Origin: Petrolisthes cinctipes | Lineage: Eukaryota > Arthropoda > Malacostraca > Decapoda > Porcellanidae | DNA: 64,000 bases | NCBI GenBank assembly: GCA_033782935.1 | Contig: JAWQEG010000292.1 | Span: 430,001-494,000 of the forward strand | Direction of reading: 5' to 3' | In this document: piece after piece, positions 38,301 through 50,865 of the stretch | How positions within the stretch are numbered: position 1 is the stretch's first letter | Layout: each line of letters opens with the position of its first letter | Made by a program: the position numbers and the translations under genes | The notes under the pieces: generated by a model | The model's database searches: none | The model's input: only the letters and a program-made list of their open reading frames with translations | Told to the model about the DNA's origin: nothing

Positions 38301-38565
38301 GCATGCATCTTCAGTACCCGTTTATATCTCAAATTCACGCTCAAAACACCCGAAAATTCGATATTTTGGGGTCATAGAAGCGATCTGTCCATGCCTACTC
38401 CGTGTTAGAGAATTTTCAAAATACATGCCCAAAACATGCTGAAAATCGATATTTTAGATGCCCAAAGTCAATATGTGCATGTATCTTCTGTACCCGTTTA
38501 TATCTCAAATTCAGGCTCAAAACACCCGAAAATTCAATATTTTGGGGTCCCAGAAGCAATCTGTA
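35371..38565 (+). repeat. Segment repeated at +4830 bp, copy 2
   Basis: Partner of 30541-33735. Short junctions are at 35819, 36494, 36995, 37321, 37822 and 38146. Copy-specific changes include ACATCCTAAAATTCGAAATT near 36195, an added A in CTAAAAAACATGC near 37280, and GTCATAGAAGCGATCTGTCC with TTAGAGAATTTTC near 38375-38415. The last two are shared with 46.05 kb. Confidence 0.92.
35528..35544 (+). other. CENP-B-box-like 17-mer (8 of 9 essential bases)
   Basis: Copy of the 30698 site in the second 4830-bp-offset segment. Later relatives near 39181, 46532, 51981 and 57956 read ATCCGATATTTTCGGGT and have lost one more essential base. Confidence 0.5.
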
Positions 38566-40330
38566 TATGCCTACTCAGTGCTAGAATATTTTCAAACTAT
38601 AAGCTAAAAACATGCTAAAAATAGATCTTTTTGGTGCCAAAAAGTCGATATCTCAAATTCAGTCCCAAAACACCCGAAAATTCGATATTTAGGGGTCCCA
38701 GAAGCGATCTGTACATGCCTACTCCGTGTTAGAGTATTTTCAAAATACAGGCCAAAAACATACTGAAAATCGATCTTTTAGGTGCCCAAAAGTCGATATG
38801 TGCATGCATCCTCTGTACCCGTTTATATCTCAAATTCTGGCCCTAAACACCCAAAAATTCAATATTTTGGGGTCCCTGAAGCAATCTGTACATGCCTACT
38901 CAGTGCTAGAATATTTTCAAAATATAGGCTGAAAACATGCTAAAAATCGATATTTTATGTGCCAATAAGTCGATATCTCAAATTAAGGCCTAAAACACCC
39001 GAAAATTCGATATTTAGGGGTCCCAGAAGCGATCTGTACATGCCTACTCCGTGTTAGAGTATTTTCAAAATACAGGCCCAAAACATGCTCAAAATCGATG
39101 TTTTAGGTGCCAAAAAGTCGATATGTGCATGCATCTTCAGTACCCGTTTATATCTCAAATTCAGGCTCAAAACACTCGAAAATCCGATATTTTCGGGTCC
39201 TAGAAGCTATCTGTACAACCCTACTCCGTTTTAGAGTATTTTCAAAATACATGCCCAAAACATGCTGAAAATCGATATTTTAGATGCCCAGAGTCAATAT
39301 GTGCATGTATCTTCTGTACCCGTTTATATCTCAAATTCAGGCTCAAAACACCCGAAAATTCAATATTTTTGGGTCCCAGAAGCAATCTGTACATGCCTAC
39401 TCAGTGCTAGAATATTTTCAAAATATAGGCTAAAAACATGCTAAAAATCGATATTTTATGTGCCAAAAAGACGATATCTCAAATTAAGGCCCAAAACACC
39501 CGAAAATTGGATATTTAGGGGTCCCAGAAGCGATCTGTACATGCCTACTCAGTGCTAGAATGTTTTCAAAATATAGGCTCAAAACATGCTCAAAATCGAT
39601 ATTTTAGGTGCCCAAAAGTCGATATGTGCATGCATCTCCTGTACTCGTTTATATCTCAAATTCAGGCTCAAAACACCCGAAAATTTGATATTTTGGGGTC
39701 CCAGAAGCGATCTGTACATGCCTACTCAGTGCTAGAATATTTTCAAAATATAGGCTCAAAACATGCTAAAATCGATATTTTAGGTGCCCAAAGTCAATAT
39801 GTGTATGCATCTTCTATACTCGTTTATATCTCAAATTCTGGCTCAAAACATCCGAAAATTCGATATTTTGGGGTCCCAGAAGCGATCTGTACATGCTTAC
39901 TCAGTGCTAGAATGTTTTCAAAATATAGGCTCAAAACATGCTCAAAATCGATATTTTAGGTGCCCAAAAGACGATATGTGCATGCATCTTCTGTACTCGT
40001 TTATATCTCAAATTCAGGCTCAAAACACCCGAAAATTCGATATTTTGGGGTCCCAGAAGCGATCTGTACATGCCTACTCAGTGCTAGAATATTTTCAAAA
40101 TATAGGCTCAAAACATGCTAAAAATCGATATTTTAGGTGCGTAAAGGCGATATCTCAAATTAAGGCCCAAAACACCCGAAAATTCGATATTTTGGGGTCC
40201 CAGAAGGGATCTTTACATGCCTACTCCGTGTTAGAGTATTTTCAAAATACAGGCCAAAAACATACTGAAAATCGATCCTTTAGGTGCCCAAAAGTCGATA
40301 TGTGCATGCATCTTCTGTACCCGTTTATAT
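38566..40330 (+). repeat. Satellite largely shared with 46.2-48.0 kb
   Basis: Short junctions are at 38647, 38972, 39473 and 40149. About 38878-40663 matches 46230-48015 at an offset of 7352. Shared private features are GGTCCCTGAAGCAATC, AACACTCGAAAATCCGAT, GTACAACCCTACTCCG, AAATTGGATATT and AAAAGACGATATGTGC. The first 325 bp or so (one S and one L) have no counterpart in the later copy. Confidence 0.88.
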
Positions 40331-43300
40331 CTCAAATTCTGGCCCTAAACACCCGAAAATTCAATATTTTGGGGCCCCAGAAGCGATCTGTACATGCCTA
40401 TTCAGTGCTAGAATGTTTTCAAAATATAGGCACAAAACATGCTCAAAATCGATAATTTAGGTGCCCAAAAGTCGATATGTGCATGCGTCTTCTGTACTCG
40501 TTTATATCTCAAATTCTGGCTCAAAACACCCGAAAATTCGATATTTTGGGGTCCAAGAAGCGATCTGTACATGCCTACTCAGTGCTAGAATATTTTCAAA
40601 ATATAGGCTCAAAACATGCTAAAAATCGATATTTTAGGTGCGTAAAGGCGATATCTCAAATTAAGGCCCAAAACACCCTAAAATTCGATATTTAGGGTTC
40701 CCAGAAGGGATCTTTACATGCCTACTCCGTGTTAGAGTATTTTTAAAATACAGGCCAAAAACATACTGAAAATCGATCTTTTAGGTGCCAAAAAGTCGAT
40801 ATCTCAAATTAAGGCCCAAAACACCCTAAAATTCGATATTTAGGGGTCCCAGAAGCGATCTGTATATGCCTACTCCGTGTTAGAGTATTTTTAAAATACA
40901 GGCCAAAAACATACTGAAAATCGATCTTTTAGGTGCCCAAAAGTCGATATGTGCATGCATCTTCAGTACCCGTTTATATCTCAAATTCTGGCTCAAAACA
41001 CCCGAAAATTCAATATTTTGGGGTCCCAGAAGCGATCTGTATATGCCTACTCAGTGCTAGAATGTTTTCAAAATATAGGCTCAAAACATGCTCAAAATCG
41101 ATATTTTAGGTGCCCAAAAGTCGATATGTGCATGCATCTTCTGTACTCGTTTATATCTCAAATTCAGGCTCAAAACACCCGAAAATTCAATATTTTGGGG
41201 TCCCAGAAGCGATCTGTACATGCCTACTCAGTGCTAGAATATTTTCAAAATATAGGCTCAAAACATGCTAAAAATCGATATTTTAGGTGCGTAAAGCGAT
41301 ATCTCAAATTCAGGCCCAAAAATCCCGAAAATTCGATATTTTGGGGTCCCAGAAGCGATCTGTACATGCCTACTCCGTGTTAGAGTATTTTCAAAATACA
41401 GGCCAAAAACATACTGAAAATCGATCCTTTAGGTGCCCAAAAGTCGATATGTGCATGCATCTTCTGTACCCGTTTATATCTCAAATTCTGGCCCTAAACA
41501 CCCGAAAATTCAATATTTTGGGGCCCCAGAAGCGATCTGTACATGTCTAATCAGTGCTAGAATATTTTCAAAATATAGGCTCAAAACATGCTAAAAATCG
41601 ATATTTTAGGTGCCAAGAAGTCGATATCTCAAATTCAGTCCCAAAACACCTTAAATTTCGATATTTAGGGGTCCCAGAAGGGATCTGTATATGCCTACTC
41701 CGTGTTAGAGTATTTTCAACATACAGGCCAAAAACATACTGAAAATTGATCTTTTAAGTGCCGAAAAGTCGATATGTGCATCCATTTTCTGTACCCGTTT
41801 ATATCTCAAATTCAGGCCCTAAACACCCGAAAATTCGATATTTTGGGGTCCCATAAGCGATCTGTACATGCCTACTCCGTGTTAGCCTACTAAGTGCTAG
41901 AATGTTTTCAAAATATAGGCCCAAACATGCTCAAAATCGATATTCTAGGTTCCCAAAAGTCGATATGTGCATGCATCTTCAGTACCCGTTTATATCTCAA
42001 ATTCAGGCTCAAAACACCCGAAAATTCGATATTTTGGGGTCCCAGAAGCGATCTGTACATGCCTACTCCGTGTTAGAGTATTTTCAAAATACATGCCCAA
42101 AACATGCTGAAAATCGATATTTTAGATGCCCAAAGTCAATCGATATGTGCATGCATCTTCTGTACCCGTTTATATCTCAAATTCTGGCCCTAAACACCCG
42201 AAAATTCAATATTTTGGGGTCCCAGAAGCAATCTGTACATGCCTACTCAGTGCTAGAATATTTTCAAAATATAGGCTAAAAACATGCTAAAAATCGATAT
42301 TTTATGTGCCAAAAAGTCGATATCTCAAATTAAGGCCCAAAACACCCGAAAATTCGATATTTAGGGGTCCAAGAAGCGATCTGTACATGCCTACTTCGTG
42401 TTAGAGTATTTTTAAAATACAGGCCCAAAACATGCTCAAAATCGATGTTTTAGATGCCCAAAGTCAATCCGTGCATGTATCTTCTGTACCCGTTTATATC
42501 TCAAATTCAGGCTCCAAACACCCGAAAATTCAATATTTTGGGGTCCCAGAAGCAATCTGTACAAGCCTACTCCGTTTTAGAGTATTTTCAAAATACATGC
42601 CCAAAACATGCTGAAAATCGATATTTTAGATGCCCAAAGTCAATATGTGCATGTATCTTCTGTACCCGTTTATATCTCAAATTCAGGATCAAAACACCCG
42701 AAAATTCGATATTTTAGGGTCCCAGAAGGGATCTTTACATGCCTACTCCGTGTTAGAGTATTTTCAAAATACAGGCCAAAAACAAACTGAAAATCGATCT
42801 TTTAGGTGCCAAAAATTCGATATCTCAAATTCAGTCCCAAAACACCAGAAAATTAGATATTTAGGGGTCCCAGAAGCGACCTGTATATGCCTACTCCGTG
42901 TTAGAGTATTTTCAAAATACAGGCCAAAAACATACTGAAAATCGATCTTTTAAGAGCCCAAAAGTCGATATGTGCATGCATCTTCAGTACCCGTTTATAT
43001 ATCAAATTCTGGCTCAAAACACCCGAAAATTCAATATTTTGGGGTCCCAGAAGCAATCTGTACATGCCTACTCAGTGTTAGAGTATTTTCAAAATACAAG
43101 CCCAAAACATGCTGAAAATCGATATTTTATGTGCCAAAAAGTCGATATCTCAAATTAAGGCCCAAAACACCCGAAAATTCGATATTTAGGGGTCCCAGAA
43201 GCGATCTGTACATGCCTACTCCGTGTTAGAGTATTTTCAAAATACAGGCCCAAAACATGCTCAAAATCGATGTTTTAGGAACCAAAAAGTCGATATGTGC

Positions 43301-44305
43301 ATGCACCCTCAGTACCAGTTTATATCTCAAATTCAGGCTCAAAACACCCGAAAATTCGATATTTTGGGGTCCCAGAAGCGATCTGTACATGCCTACTCCG
43401 TGTTAGAGTATTTTCAAAATACATGCCCAAAACATGTTGAAAATCGATATTTTAGATGCCCAAAGTCAATATGTGCATGTATCTTCTGTACCCATTTATA
43501 TCTCAAATTCAGGCTCAAAACACCCGAAAAATCAATATTTTGGGGTCCCAGAAGCAATCTGTACATGCCTATTCAGTGCTAGAATATTTTCAAAATATAG
43601 GCTAAAAACATGCTAAAAATCGATATTCTAGGTGTCAAAAAGTTGATATATCAAATTAAGGCCCAAAACACCCGAAAATTAGATATTTAGGGGTCCCAGA
43701 AGCTATCTGTACATGCCTACTCCGTGTTAGAGTATTTTTAAAATACAGGCCAAAAACATGCTCAAAATCGATGTTTTAGGGACCCAAAGTCAATCCGTGC
43801 ATGTATCTTCTGTACCCGTTTATATCTCAAATTCAGGCTCAAAACACCCGAAAATTCAATATTTTGAGGTCCCAGAAGCAATCTGGACATGCCTACTCAG
43901 TGCTAGAATTTTTTCAAAATTCAGGCCGAAAACATTCTGAAAATCGAAATTTTTGGTGCCCAAAGTCAATATGTGTATGCATCTTCTATACTCGTTTATA
44001 TCTCAAATTCAGGCTCAAAACACCCGAAAATTCGATATTTTGGGGTCCCAGAAGGGATCTTTACATGCCTACTCCGTGTTAGAGTATTTTCAAAATACAG
44101 GCCAAAAACATACTGAAAATCGATCTTTTAGGTGCCAAAAAGTCGATATCTCAAATTCAGTCCCAAAACACCCGAAAATTCGATATTTAGGGGTCCCAGA
44201 AGCGATCTGTACATGCCTACTCCGTGTTAGAGTATTTTCAAAATACAGGCCAAAAACATACTGAAAATCGATCTTTTAGGTGCCCAAAAGTCGATATGTG
44301 CATGC
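40331..44305 (+). repeat. Segment of about 4 kb repeated at +11947 bp, copy 1
   Basis: Matches 52277-56253. Short junctions are at 40650, 40798, 41298, 41623, 42319, 42819, 43144, 43645 and 44145. The first two are 148 bp apart, an S-S pair. Shared rarities are GGGGCCCCAGAAG, GATAATTTAGGTG, CATGTCTAATCAG, GCCAAGAAGTC, TTTTCAACATACAGG, GTGCATCCATTTTC, a 15-bp micro-duplication, AGTCAATCGATATGTGC and GTGTCAAAAAGTTGATAT. The offset moves 11946, 11947, 11948 through one-base indels near 52480 and 55973. Confidence 0.92.
41871..41900 (+). repeat. 15-bp micro-duplication at a monomer chimera
   Basis: CCTACTCCGTGTTAG is followed at once by CCTACTAAGTGCTAG. The first copy is of the CCGTGTTAGA subfamily and the second resembles the CAGTGCTAGA subfamily, so this looks like an out-of-register crossover between two monomer types. 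Confidence 0.85.
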
Positions 44306-46229
44306 ATCTTCTGTACCCGTTTATATCTCAAATTCTGGCCCTAAACACCCGAAAATTCAATATTTTGGGGTCCCAGAAGCAATCTGTACATGCCTACTCA
44401 GTGCTAGAATATTTTCAAAATATAGGCTCAAAACATGCTAAAAATCGATATTTTAGGTGCCCAAAAGTCGATATGTGCATGCATCTACTGTACTCGTTTA
44501 TATCTCAAATTCAGGCTCAAAACACCCGAAAAATCGATATTTTGGGGTCCCAGAAGCGATCTGTACATGCCTACTCAGTGCTAGAATATTTTCAAAATAT
44601 AGGCTCAAAACATGCTAAAATCGATATTTTAGGTGCCCAAAGTCAATATGTGTATGCATCTTCTATACTCGTTTATATCTCAAATTCAGGCTCAAAACAT
44701 CCGAAAATTCGAAATTTTGGGGTCCCAGCAGCGATCTGTACATGCTTACTCAGTGCTAGAATGTTTTCAAAATATAGGCTCAAAACAGGCTCAAAATCGA
44801 TATTTTAGGTGCCCAAAAGTCGATATGTGCATGCATCTTCTGTACTCGTTTATATCTCAAATTCAGGCTCAAAACACCCGAAAATTCGATATTTTGGGGT
44901 CCCAGAAGCGATCTGTACAAGCCTACTCAGTGCTAGAATATTTTCAAAATATAGGCTCAAAACATGCTAAAAATCGATATTTTAGGTGCGTAAAGGCGAT
45001 ATCTCAAATTCAGGCCCAAAACACCCGAAAATTCGATATTATGGGGTCCCAGAAGCGATCTGTACATGCCTACTCCGTGTTAGAGTATTTACAAAATACA
45101 GGCCCAAAACATGCTCAAAATCGATGTTTTCGGTGCCAAAAAGTCGATATGTGCATGCATCTTCAGTACCCGTTTATATCTCTTATTCATGCTCAAAACA
45201 CCCAAAAATTCGATATTTTGGGGTCCCAGAAGCGATCTGTACATGCCTACTCCGTGTTAGAGTATTTTCAAAATACATCCCCAAAACATGCTGAAAATCG
45301 ATATTTTAGATGCCCAAAGTCAATATGTGCATGTATTTTCTGTACCCGTTTATATCTCAAATTCAGGCTCAAAACACCCGAAAATTCAATATTTTGGGGT
45401 CCCAGAAGCAATCTGTATATGCCTACTCAGTGCTAGAATATTTTCAAACTATAGGCCAAAAACATGCTAAAAATCGATCTTTTTGATGCCAAAAAGTCGA
45501 TATCTCAAATTCAGTCCCAAAACACACGAAAATTCGATATTTAGGGGTCCCAGAAGCGATCTGTACATGCCTACTCCGTGTTAGAGTATTTTCAAAATAC
45601 AGGCCAAAAACATACTGAAAATCGATCTTTTAGGTGCCCAAAAGTCGATATGTGCATGCATCCTCTGTACCCGTTTATATCTCAAATTCTGGCCCTAAAC
45701 ACCCGAAAATTCAATATTTTGGGGTCCCAGAAGCAATCTGTACATGCCTAGTCAGTGCTAGAATATTTTCAAAATATAGGCTCAAAACATGCTAAAAATC
45801 GATATTTTAGGTGCGTAAAGGCGATATCTCAAATTCAGGCCCCAAACACCCGAAAATTCGATATTATGGGGTCCCAGAAGCGATCTGTACATGCCTACTC
45901 CGTGTTAGAGTATTTACAAAATACAGGCCCAAAACATGCTCAAAATCAATGTTTTAGGTGCCCAAAAGTCGATATGTGCATGCATCTTCAGTACCCGTTT
46001 ATATCTCAAATTCACGCTCAAAACACCCGAAAATTCGATATTTTGGGGTCATAGAAGCGATCTGTCCATGCCTACTCCGTGTTAGAGAATTTTCAAAATA
46101 CATGCCCAAAACATGCTGAAAATCGATATTTTAGATGCCCAAAGTCAATATGTGCATGTATCTTCTGTACCCGTTTATATCTCAAATTCAGGCTCAAAAC
46201 ACCCGAAAATTCAATATTTTGGGGTCCCT
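44306..46229 (+). repeat. Mosaic of a third copy of 31.1-32.15 kb and a copy of 37.8-38.5 kb
   Basis: Short junctions are at 44998, 45499 and 45823. About 44440-45480 matches 31107-32147 (offset 13333) and 35937-36976. From about 45481 to 46200 it matches 37804-38525 (offset 7677), including GTCATAGAAGCGATCTGTCC. The CTTTTTGATGCC variant of the first source is joined to the ACACACGAAAATTCG variant of the second. Confidence 0.87.
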
Positions 46230-48015
46230 GAAGCAATCTGTACATGCCTACTCAGTGCTAGAATATTTTCAAAATATAGGCTGAAAACATGCTAAAAATC
46301 GATATTTTATGTGCCAATAAGTCGATATCTCAAATTAAGGCCTAAAACACCCGAAAATTCGATATTTAGGGGTCCCAGAAGCGATCTGTACATGCCTACT
46401 CCGTGTTAGAGTATTTTCAAAATACAGGCCCAAAACATGCTCAAAATCGATGTTTTAGGTGCCAAAAAGTCGATATGTGCATGCATCTTCAGTACCCGTT
46501 TATATCTCAAATTCAGGCTCAAAACACTCGAAAATCCGATATTTTCGGGTCCTAGAAGCGATCTGTACAACCCTACTCCGTTTTAGAGTATTTTCAAAAT
46601 ACATGCCCAAAACATGCTGAAAATCGATATTTTAGATGCCCAAAGTCAATATGTGCATGTATCTTCTGTACCCGTTTATATCTCAAATTCAGGCTCAAAA
46701 CACCCGAAAATTCAATGTTTTTGGGTCCCAGAAGCAATCTGTACATGCCTACTCAGTGCTAGAATATTTTCAAAATATAGGCTAAAAACATGCTAAAAAT
46801 CGATATTTTATGTGCCAATAAGACGATATCTCAAATTAAGGCCAAAAACACCCGAAAATTGGATATTTAGGGGTCCCAGAAGCGATCTGTACATGCCTAC
46901 TCAGTGCTAGAATGTTTTCAAAATATAGGCTCAAAACATGCTCAAAATCGATATTTTAGGTGCCCAAAAGTCGATATGTGCATGCATCTCCTGTACTCGT
47001 TTATATCTCAAATTCAGGCTCAAAACACCCGAAAATTTGATATTTTGGGGTCCCAGAAGCGATCTGTACATGCCTACTCAGTGCTAGAATATTTTCAAAA
47101 TATAGGCTCAAAACATGCTAAAATCGATATTTTAGGTGCCCAAAGTCAATATGTGTATGCATCTTCTATACTCGTTTATATCTCAAATTCTGGCTCAAAA
47201 CATCCGAAAATTCGATATTTTGGGGTCCCAGAAGCGATCTGTACATGCTTACTCAGTGCTAGAATGTTTTCAAAATATAGGCTCAAAACATGCTCAAAAT
47301 CGATATTTTAGGTGCCCAAAAGACGATATGTGCATGCATCTTCTGTACTCGTTTATATCTCAAATTCAGGCTCAAAACACCCGAAAATTCGATATTTTGG
47401 GGTCCCAGAAGCGATCTGTACATGCCTACTCAGTGCTAGAATATTTTCAAAATATAGGCTCAAAACATGCTAAAAATCGATATTTTAGGTGCGTAAAGGC
47501 GATATCTCAAATTAAGGCCCAAAACACCCGAAAATTCGATATTTTGGGGTCCCAGAAGGGATCTTTACATGCCTACTCCGTGTTAGAGTATTTTCAAAAT
47601 ACAGGCCAAAAACATACTGAAAATCGATCCTTTAGGTGCCCAAAAGTCGATATGTGCATGCATCTTCTGTACCCGTTTATATCTCAAATTCTGGCCCTAA
47701 ACACCCGAAAATTCAATATTTTGGGGCCCCAGAAGCGATCTGTACATGCCTATTCAGTGCTAGAATGTTTTCAAAATATAGGCACAAAACATGCTCAAAA
47801 TCGATAATTTAGGTGCCCAAAAGTCGATATGTGCATGCGTCTTCTGTACTCGTTTATATCTCAAATTCTGGCTCAAAACACCCGAAAATTCGATATTTTG
47901 GGGTCCAAGAAGCGATCTGTACATGCCTACTCAGTGCTAGAATATTTTCAAAATATAGGCTCAAAACATGCTAAAAATCGATATTTTAGGTGCGTAAAGG
48001 CGATATCTCAAATTC
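46230..48015 (+). repeat. Segment repeated at 7352 bp, copy 2
   Basis: Partner of 38878-40663. Short junctions are at 46324, 46825, 47501 and 48002. The step from offset 7677 to 7352 at its left edge equals 325 bp, one S plus one L. Ends near 48015, where AAATTCAGGCCC replaces AAATTAAGGCCC. Confidence 0.9.
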
Positions 48016-48903
48016 AGGCCCAAAACACCCGAAAATTCGATATTATGGGGTCCCAGAAGCGATCTGTACATGCCTACTCCGTGTTAGAGTATTTACAAAA
48101 TACAGGCCCAAAACATGCTCAAAATCAATGTTTTAGGTGCCCAAAAGTCGATATGTGCATGCATCTTCAGTGCCCGTTTATATCTCAAATTCACGCTCAA
48201 AACACCCGAAAATTCGATATTTTGGGGTCATAGAAGCGATCTGTACATGCCTACTCCGTGTTAGAGATATTTCAAAATACATGCCCAAAACATGCTGAAA
48301 ATCGATATTTTAGATGCCCAAAGTCAATATGTGCATGTATCTTCTGTACCCGTTTATATCTCAAATTCAGGCTCAAAACACCCAAAAATTCAATATTTTG
48401 GGGTCCCAGAAGCAATCTGTATATGCCTACTCAGTGCTAGAATATTTTCAAACTATAAGCTAAAAACATGCTAAAAATAGATCTTTTTGGTGCCAAAAAG
48501 TCGATATCTCAAATTCAGTCCCAAAACACCCGAAAATTCGATAATTAGGGGTCCCAGAAGCGATCTGTACATGCCTACTCCGTGTTAGAGTATTTTCAAA
48601 ATACAGGCCAAAAACATACTGAAAATCGATCTTTTAGGTGCCCAAAAGTCGATATGTGCATGCATCTTCAGTACCCGTTTATATATCAAATTCTGGCTCA
48701 AAACACCCGAAAATTCAATATTTTGGGGTCCCAGAAGCAATCTGTACATGCCTACTCAGTGTTAGAGTATTTTCAAAATACAAGCCCAAAACATGCTCAA
48801 AATCGATATTTTATGTGCCAAAAAGTCGATATCTCAAATTAAGGCCCAAAACACCCGAAAATTCGATATTTAGGGGTCCCAGAAGCGATCTGTACATGCC
48901 TAC
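48016..48903 (+). repeat. Satellite linking two duplicated segments
   Basis: Short junctions are at 48503 and 48828. Carries the TTAGAGATATTTCAAAATAC variant (near 48262), which recurs near 51206, 57179 and 63503, and GTCATAGAAGCGATC. About 48016-48480 is shared with 50960-51425 and 56930-57400. Confidence 0.86.
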
Positions 48904-49985
48904 TCAGTGCTAGAATATTTTCAAAATATAGGCTCAAAACATGCTAAAATCGATATTTTAGGTGCCCAAAGTCAATATGTGTATGCATCTTCTATACTCG
49001 TTTATATCTCAAATTCAGGCTCAAAACATCCGAAAATTCGATATTTTGGGGTCCCAGAAGCGATCTGTACATGCTTACTCAGTGCTAGAATGTTTTCAAA
49101 ATATAGGCTCAAAACATGCTCAAAATCGATATTTTAGGTGCCCAAAAGTCGACATGTGCATGCATCTTCTGTACTCGTTTATATCTCAAATTCAGGCTCA
49201 AAACACCCGAAAATTCGATATTTTGGGGTCCCAGAAGCGATCTGTACATGCCTACTCAGTGCTAGAATATTTTCAAAATATAGGCTCAAAACATGCTAAA
49301 AATCGATATTTTAGGTGCGTAAAGGCGATATCTCAAATTAAGGCCCAAAACACCCGAAAATTCGATATTTTGGGGTCCCAGAAGGGATCTTTACATGCCT
49401 ACTCCGTGTTAGAGTATTTTCAAAATACAGGCCAAAAACATACTGAAAATCGATCTTTTAGGTGCCAAAAAGTCGATATCTCAAATTCAGTCCCAAAACA
49501 CCCGAAAATTCGATATTTAGGGGTCCCAGAACCGATCTGTATATGCCTACTCTGTGTTAGAGTATTTTCAAAATACAGGCCAAAAACATACTGAAAATCG
49601 ATCTTTTAGGTGCCCAAAAGTCGATATGTGCATGCATCTTCAGTACCCGTTTATATCTCAAATTCTGGCTCAAAACACCCAAAAATTCAATATTTTGGGG
49701 TCCCAGAAGCGATCTGTATATGCCTACTCAGTGCTAGAATTTTTTCAAAATATAGGCACAAAACATGCTCAAAATCGATATTTTAGGTGCCCAAAAGTCG
49801 ATATGTGCATGCATCTTCTGTACTCGTTTATATCTCAAATTCAGGCTCAAAACACCCGAAAATTCAATATTTTTGGGTCCCAGAAGCAATCTGTACATGC
49901 CTACTCAGTGCTAGAATATTTTCAAAATATAGGCTAAAAACATGCTAAAAATCGATATTTTAGGTGCGTAAAGCGATATCTCAAA
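48904..49985 (+). repeat. Segment shared with 34070-35151 (offset 14834)
   Basis: Short junctions are at 49327, 49475 and 49975; the first two form an S-S pair like that at 34.5 kb. Copy-specific changes include GTCGACATGTGC near 49150, AGAACCGATCTG near 49530 and GAATTTTTTCAAAATATAGG near 49738. About 49530-50000 also resembles 59950-60410. Confidence 0.88.
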
Positions 49986-50865
49986 TTCAGGCCCAAAAAC
50001 CCCGAAAATTCGATATTTTGGGGTCCCAGAAGCGATATGTACATGCCTACTCCGTGTTAGAGTATTTTCAAAATACATGCCCAAAACATGTTGAAAATCG
50101 ATATTTTAGATGCCCAAAGTCAATATGTGCATGTATCTTCTGTACCCGTTTATATCTCAAATTCAGGCTCAAAACACCCGAAAAATCAATATTTTGGAGT
50201 CCCAGAAGCAATCTGTACATGCCTATTCAGTGCTAGAATATTTTCAAAATATAGGCTAAAAACATGCTAAAAATCGATATTCTAGGTGTCAAAAAGTTGA
50301 TATATCAAATTAAGGCCCAAAACACCCGAAAATTAGATATTTAGGGGTCCCAGAAGCTATCTGTACATGCCTACTCCGTGTTAGAGTATTTTTAAAATAC
50401 AGGCCAAAAACATGCTCAAAATCGATGTTTTAGGGACCCAAAGTCAATCCGTGCATGTATCTTCTGTACCCGTTTATATCTCAAATTCAGGCTCAAAACA
50501 CCCGAAAATTCAATATTTTGAGGTCCCAGAAGCAATCTGTACATGCCTATTCAGTGCTAGAATATTTTCAAAATATAGGCTAAAAACATGCTAAAAATCG
50601 ATATTCTAGGTGTCAAAAAGTTGATATATCAAATTAAGGCCCAAAACACCCGAAAATTAGATATTTAGGGGTCCCAGAAGCTATCTGTACATGCCTACTC
50701 CGTGTTAGAGTATTTTTAAAATACAGGCCAAAAACATGCTCAAAATCGATGTTTTAGGGACCCAAAGTCAATCCGTGCATGTATCTTCTATACTCGCTTA
50801 TATCTCAAATTCAGGCTCAAAACACCCGAAAATTCGATATTTTGGGGTCCCTGAAGGGATCTTTA
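49986..50865 (+). repeat. Satellite with a recent S+L dimer duplication
   Basis: Short junctions, degenerate as TTGATATATC, are at 50299 and 50623. The dimers 50218-50541 and 50542-50865 are 324 bp each. They share TATTCAGTGC, GTGTCAAAAAGTTG, AAATTAGATATT, AGAAGCTATCTG and TTAGGGACCCAAAGTCAATC. Related blocks at 43.6, 55.6 and 61.9 kb have this dimer only once. The second dimer switches at its end to the CTTCTATACTCG and GGTCCCTGAAGGGATC types. Confidence 0.88.
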
